Source of the DNA: Holacanthus passer
Lineage: Eukaryota; Chordata; Actinopteri; Pomacanthidae
Reading direction: 5' to 3'
DNA: 64,000 nucleotides
Assembly (NCBI GenBank): GCA_025331565.1
Contig: JAFREQ010000025.1
Span: 3,578,078-3,642,077, forward strand
Of this stretch, positions 61,135 to 64,000 are shown piece by piece. Positions within the stretch are counted from its first letter, which is position 1, and each line of letters opens with the position of its first letter. Under the pieces are notes generated by a model. The model saw only the letters and a program-made list of their open reading frames with translations, was not told where the DNA came from and searched no databases. The position numbers were made by a program, and so were the translations under genes.

Positions 61135-61846
61135 GTCAGTGTCTGTTTCAGCGCCTGCAGGAACAAATCATTTTATATCACATATAGAGAAAAGGCAAAT
61201 GCAAAGCAATAGCCTACCCTCATTGATATAAATAGAGTGGACAAAATTATAGAAACACCCGCCAGTACAGCCCAATATAGTTTGTCAACACCACAAATTA
61301 AAGACTAAGGTTTAATCAATTCTCTAAAACTGAACATTATAGCCTTCATATAATAGACGTAGTTTTGTATAAATTAGTATAGTATATATATATATATATA
61401 AGTATATTTTATATGATCATTTATTGTCTAAATGTTCATGTACAATTGTCGTTTCCTTCATATAATTTAGTTTTTCTTATAATTAATAACCATCATCGAC
61501 GAACACTTTGAACGTGTGTATATTTTGATAACTGTATTTTTAATTAATGATTTTAAATCATTTAAATTTCACTGTCCATTTGTTGTAACCTTAATGTTGA
61601 TTAATATTTAATTTTATTCTAAAAAAAAAAAGGAGTCGGTTCAGTAGAGGATAAATCTCCAGTTTTACAGTTTTATTTATTTCCAAGCGACGGGACATGA
61701 AATCTAACGAAAGCTAACATGGAGATTAGCTTCAGCTGCTCTGTGTTTACATCATCCGGAAGCCTTTAAATACATCACGACAACAACTCAGCTGACGTTA
61801 CGCTTCAGTTCATGGAAATGTAAATCTGAAATGTTTACAGTCCTAC

Positions 61847-61990
61847 CTTTAATGACGACAAGTCCACGAGTCGTTTTAATGTCGGAGACGCCACCAAACA
61901 CACCGAAGATCAGCTGCAAGCGATCAGCTGATTGTTGCTCCGAGTCTCTTGAGCCCGAGCCCGTGACCTTCAGAGTAAAAGCATCGCTCA
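61847..61990 (-). other. 5' non-coding first exon of the PLAAT gene
   Basis: Minus-strand sequence ending with CATTAAAG|GTAGG, a strong donor that joins to the acceptor at about 61,162. The reading frame is open back to a TGA near 61,998 but has no ATG, so translation most likely starts in the next exon. Confidence 0.55.
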
Positions 61991-62104
61991 CACGTCAAAC
62001 TGTACACATTATTATTATCACTCTCATTATTATTACTATCAAACACAGACTCATAACACCATTAATAAAACCAAATACATAATATTGACTATCATAAGAA
62101 CACA

Positions 62105-62105
<1 letters not shown>

Positions 62106-62162
<57 letters not shown>

Positions 62163-62185
62163 TAATAACGACAACAACAACAACG

Positions 62186-62224
<39 letters not shown>

Positions 62225-62225
62225 T
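62106..62225. repeat. (AAT)n microsatellite, interrupted
   Basis: About 120 bp of AAT/ATA repeats broken near 62,160-62,190 by an (ACA)n and CGATAAT segment. It lies between two divergent promoters. Confidence 0.95.
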
Positions 62226-62240
62226 GAAGAAGAAGAACAT

Positions 62241-62307
62241 CATGAAAGTTATACTGTTCAGTTTTCTTTTAAACTGTAAAAGAAAACTGAACATTATAAC
62301 CTTCATG
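62241..62307. repeat. 30-bp near-perfect hairpin
   Basis: Arms 62,241-62,270 and 62,278-62,307 are reverse complements with two mismatches (CATGAAAGTTATACTGTTCA... and its inverse) around AAACTGT. A related phrase (ACTGAACATTATAGCCTTCAT) occurs at about 61,329. The following GGTGTACCTAATAAAGTG (62,349-62,366) is the end phrase of a dispersed fish element. Confidence 0.75.
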
Positions 62308-62504
62308 AAAGGAGGATCTCATGATTGGACTGCATTAATTTTAGCTGGGTGTACCTAATAAAGTGTTATATGATTAACTGAGTGTCGTAGTTTTGAATTT
62401 CCCCGCTGTGGAACTAATAAAGGAATATCTTAGCTTAATTTATTCAGTTGACTATATTGAAAGAGTGTTAAAGTCTATAGTGAGGAGACATAACGTTGAC
62501 AGTA

Positions 62505-62562
62505 AATAAGTAAGTAAGTAAGTAAGTAAGTAAATAAGTAAGTAAGTAAGTAAATAAATAAA
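62505..62562. repeat. (AAGT)n / (AAAT)n tetranucleotide microsatellite
   Basis: About 14 tetranucleotide units of AAGT with interspersed AAAT. Confidence 0.9.
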
Positions 62563-62582
62563 GCGCCACTAGATGTCGCCAG

Positions 62583-62590
62583 TGACGTCA
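62583..62590. promoter_or_regulatory. Consensus CRE palindrome
   Basis: TGACGTCA in a CpG-bearing segment about 180 bp upstream of the start codon of the next plus-strand gene. A likely promoter element for that gene. Confidence 0.5.
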
Positions 62591-62768
62591 GATGTCTGTG
62601 ACGGTTTGCCTTGCCTTTCCAACGAAGAAGAAATCCTATCTTCCGGCTTCGGAGCGCCCTTTCGGTGTATTTTTGTTCTGAAATCGGACAGAGAAAATAA
62701 GAGAAAGCTGCCACAGTCGCTCACGTCGAAGCCTCAGATCCGAGAGGAGGGTTTGATGTGACGCTTTG

Positions 62769-62863
62769 ATGCTGAAGGACCAAGCGATGTCTGTGTTGTT
62801 TGACGGGAGTCCGCTGAAAGCGATGCAGAGCTCACACAGTCACACAGCTCAGGCTGCTCTTAG
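62769..62863 (+). CDS. First coding exon of an unidentified gene (partial)
   Basis: ATG at 62,769 opens 31 codons (MLKDQAMSVLFDGSPLKAMQ..., then a Ser/His/Thr/Ala-rich stretch), ending in a split Arg codon before AG|GTAAGTA, an ideal donor. A second in-frame Met sits at codon 7. Upstream sequence is CpG-rich with a CRE, as for a housekeeping promoter, and the gene is head to head with PLAAT. I do not recognise the family; human neighbours of PLAAT genes (ATL3, RTN3) do not match. Later exons would be beyond the window or in unlocated sequence. Confidence 0.5.
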
Positions 62864-64000
62864 GTAAGTAATGGTGGAGAGGAGCAGACAGTACAACTAC
62901 AGCCACACTCAAGTCACTTCCACGCGTGCTTTTACTCTGGACTTTACTCAACTGTACAGTCAGAATCAGTGGGTCAATGTTACCACACTGTTCTCTAGAG
63001 TCACCTCAAGTTAGTGGATTAACAATAGACGTCTGGACACAGTTAATCGATTATTCACGTGCTTTATTACAGGTTAAACAAAGATTCATGAACTTGACAA
63101 TTTGTTAGAACCCAAAGTATTGTTTTACAGTATTTGTCCAGACCAACAAACCTAAAACACTCTGAAAGGTTTTTAAAAAAGCTGGTATTTATAGAGCACT
63201 ATCCAGCAAATGTTGGGTATTTTTATTTTGTAAAAGGTTAAAATAGATTAGATTTTAAGGATTATTTCCATTATTATTACTTTTGTCAAGCTAAAAGTCA
63301 GTTAGTCGTTGACACAATATAGTATGTGATTTTTCAGAATTGATTGTTAAAAATTCATTTCATGTTAAAATGCCAGTTCCCGGTCCAAGTTACATGTTAT
63401 ATGTCCCTTATTAAAAATGCCTGCCACATCAATCTACATCAAAAACTGAGCCCTTTAAATTACTTGCTGTGTCTGACTTAAAACTTACAGTACAAACATT
63501 TTCAGTTTAAAAAGATACAAAACACAAGGACATTTGGAAAGCTGTATAGAACTTGCGTTATAAACTTGCTTTATATATGATTTAAGAGCCTAATGAGTTA
63601 CTAAATTGTTGTCCAATTTTCTGTCCATTAACTATTTGATCTATTGTTTTAGCAATTATATATTTTAGGCCATTTTTAAATATATTGGAGCAACACCAAT
63701 TAGTCATTTAGTTGCTCTGCAACTATTCAGATAATTAATCACTTTTGATGCAAACATGCCAGATATTGTCTGTGTAGCTGCCGGTCATTCATAACTCCAC
63801 GAATCGACTGATGTTCAACAAGCTTTTATTTCTTCATAGAAGATAATTGACACACCGTGAAAACTATGAGAAAACATACATTCACGTTACAATACAAAAT
63901 GACGAAATCATAATATCTCCGACATATTACTCTAAAATAATATTACACAATAAAACAGTTACCGTGTTCGCCTGGATGACCAACAGATTAATTATTTGAG
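62864..64000. other. Intron of the unidentified gene, nothing else seen
   Basis: AT-rich sequence after the donor at 62,863 with no supported exon, RNA gene or recognisable repeat. Confidence 0.4.

Noticed and set aside
61847..61991. N-terminal extension of PLAAT from the upstream exon
   Set aside because: The frame is open but has only a GTG, no ATG; the family normally starts just before the GDLIEI motif.
62010..62306. 103-codon minus-strand frame rich in Tyr and Leu
   Set aside because: Translation of the (AAT)n microsatellite.

Overview
The window is vertebrate nuclear DNA, almost certainly from a percomorph-type bony fish. It carries multi-exon genes with GT/AG introns, vertebrate protein families, abundant CA/GT microsatellites, and several dispersed repeats I recognise from percomorph genomes. 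There is no prokaryotic or organelle signal. I assembled gene models by hand from splice sites and checked reading-frame phase across every junction.

Layout, left to right. (1) About 1.3-18.2 kb, minus strand: ccdc88b, a Girdin/Daple/HOOK-type coiled-coil protein. Thirteen internal exons are visible; the first exon is not identified and the 3' end lies outside the window. (2) 21.7-26.2 kb, minus: a complete five-exon photoreceptor tetraspanin of the ROM1/peripherin-2 family. (3) 30.4-37.4 kb, minus: a complete seven-exon, 887-residue coiled-coil protein related to TJAP1 and BEGAIN, with a strikingly His-rich N terminus. (4) About 40.4-45.8 kb, plus: the long non-coding RNA malat1, recognised by its 3' U-rich/A-rich triple helix followed by the tRNA-like mascRNA. 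(5) 47.5-55.6 kb, plus: scyl1, complete in 18 exons, 869 residues. (6) 58.9-62.0 kb, minus: a PLAAT (HRASLS/PLA2G16) phospholipase/acyltransferase, complete, 171 residues. (7) 62.6 kb onward, plus: the first coding exon of an unidentified gene, head to head with the PLAAT gene.

The gene set (ROM1, PLAAT, CCDC88B, MALAT1-SCYL1) matches human 11q12-q13, so the malat1 call rests on both structure and synteny. The TJAP1-like gene beside the ROM1/PRPH2 gene mirrors human 6p21, where PRPH2 and TJAP1 lie on the same arm. This suggests paralogous blocks from the vertebrate genome duplications. These genes are not an operon or pathway. Their co-location is ancestral synteny, with a minus-strand block (ccdc88b, rom1, TJAP1-like) facing away from a plus-strand block (malat1, scyl1).

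The most interesting content is the malat1 locus: a compact 4+4 triple helix, mascRNA with a single U-U mismatch, several G-quadruplex motifs, and twin stem-loops that share a loop but carry compensatory stem changes. Other notable items are a perfect 25-bp snap-back palindrome in the TJAP1-like gene, extra introns in rom1, and two short terminal-inverted-repeat elements.
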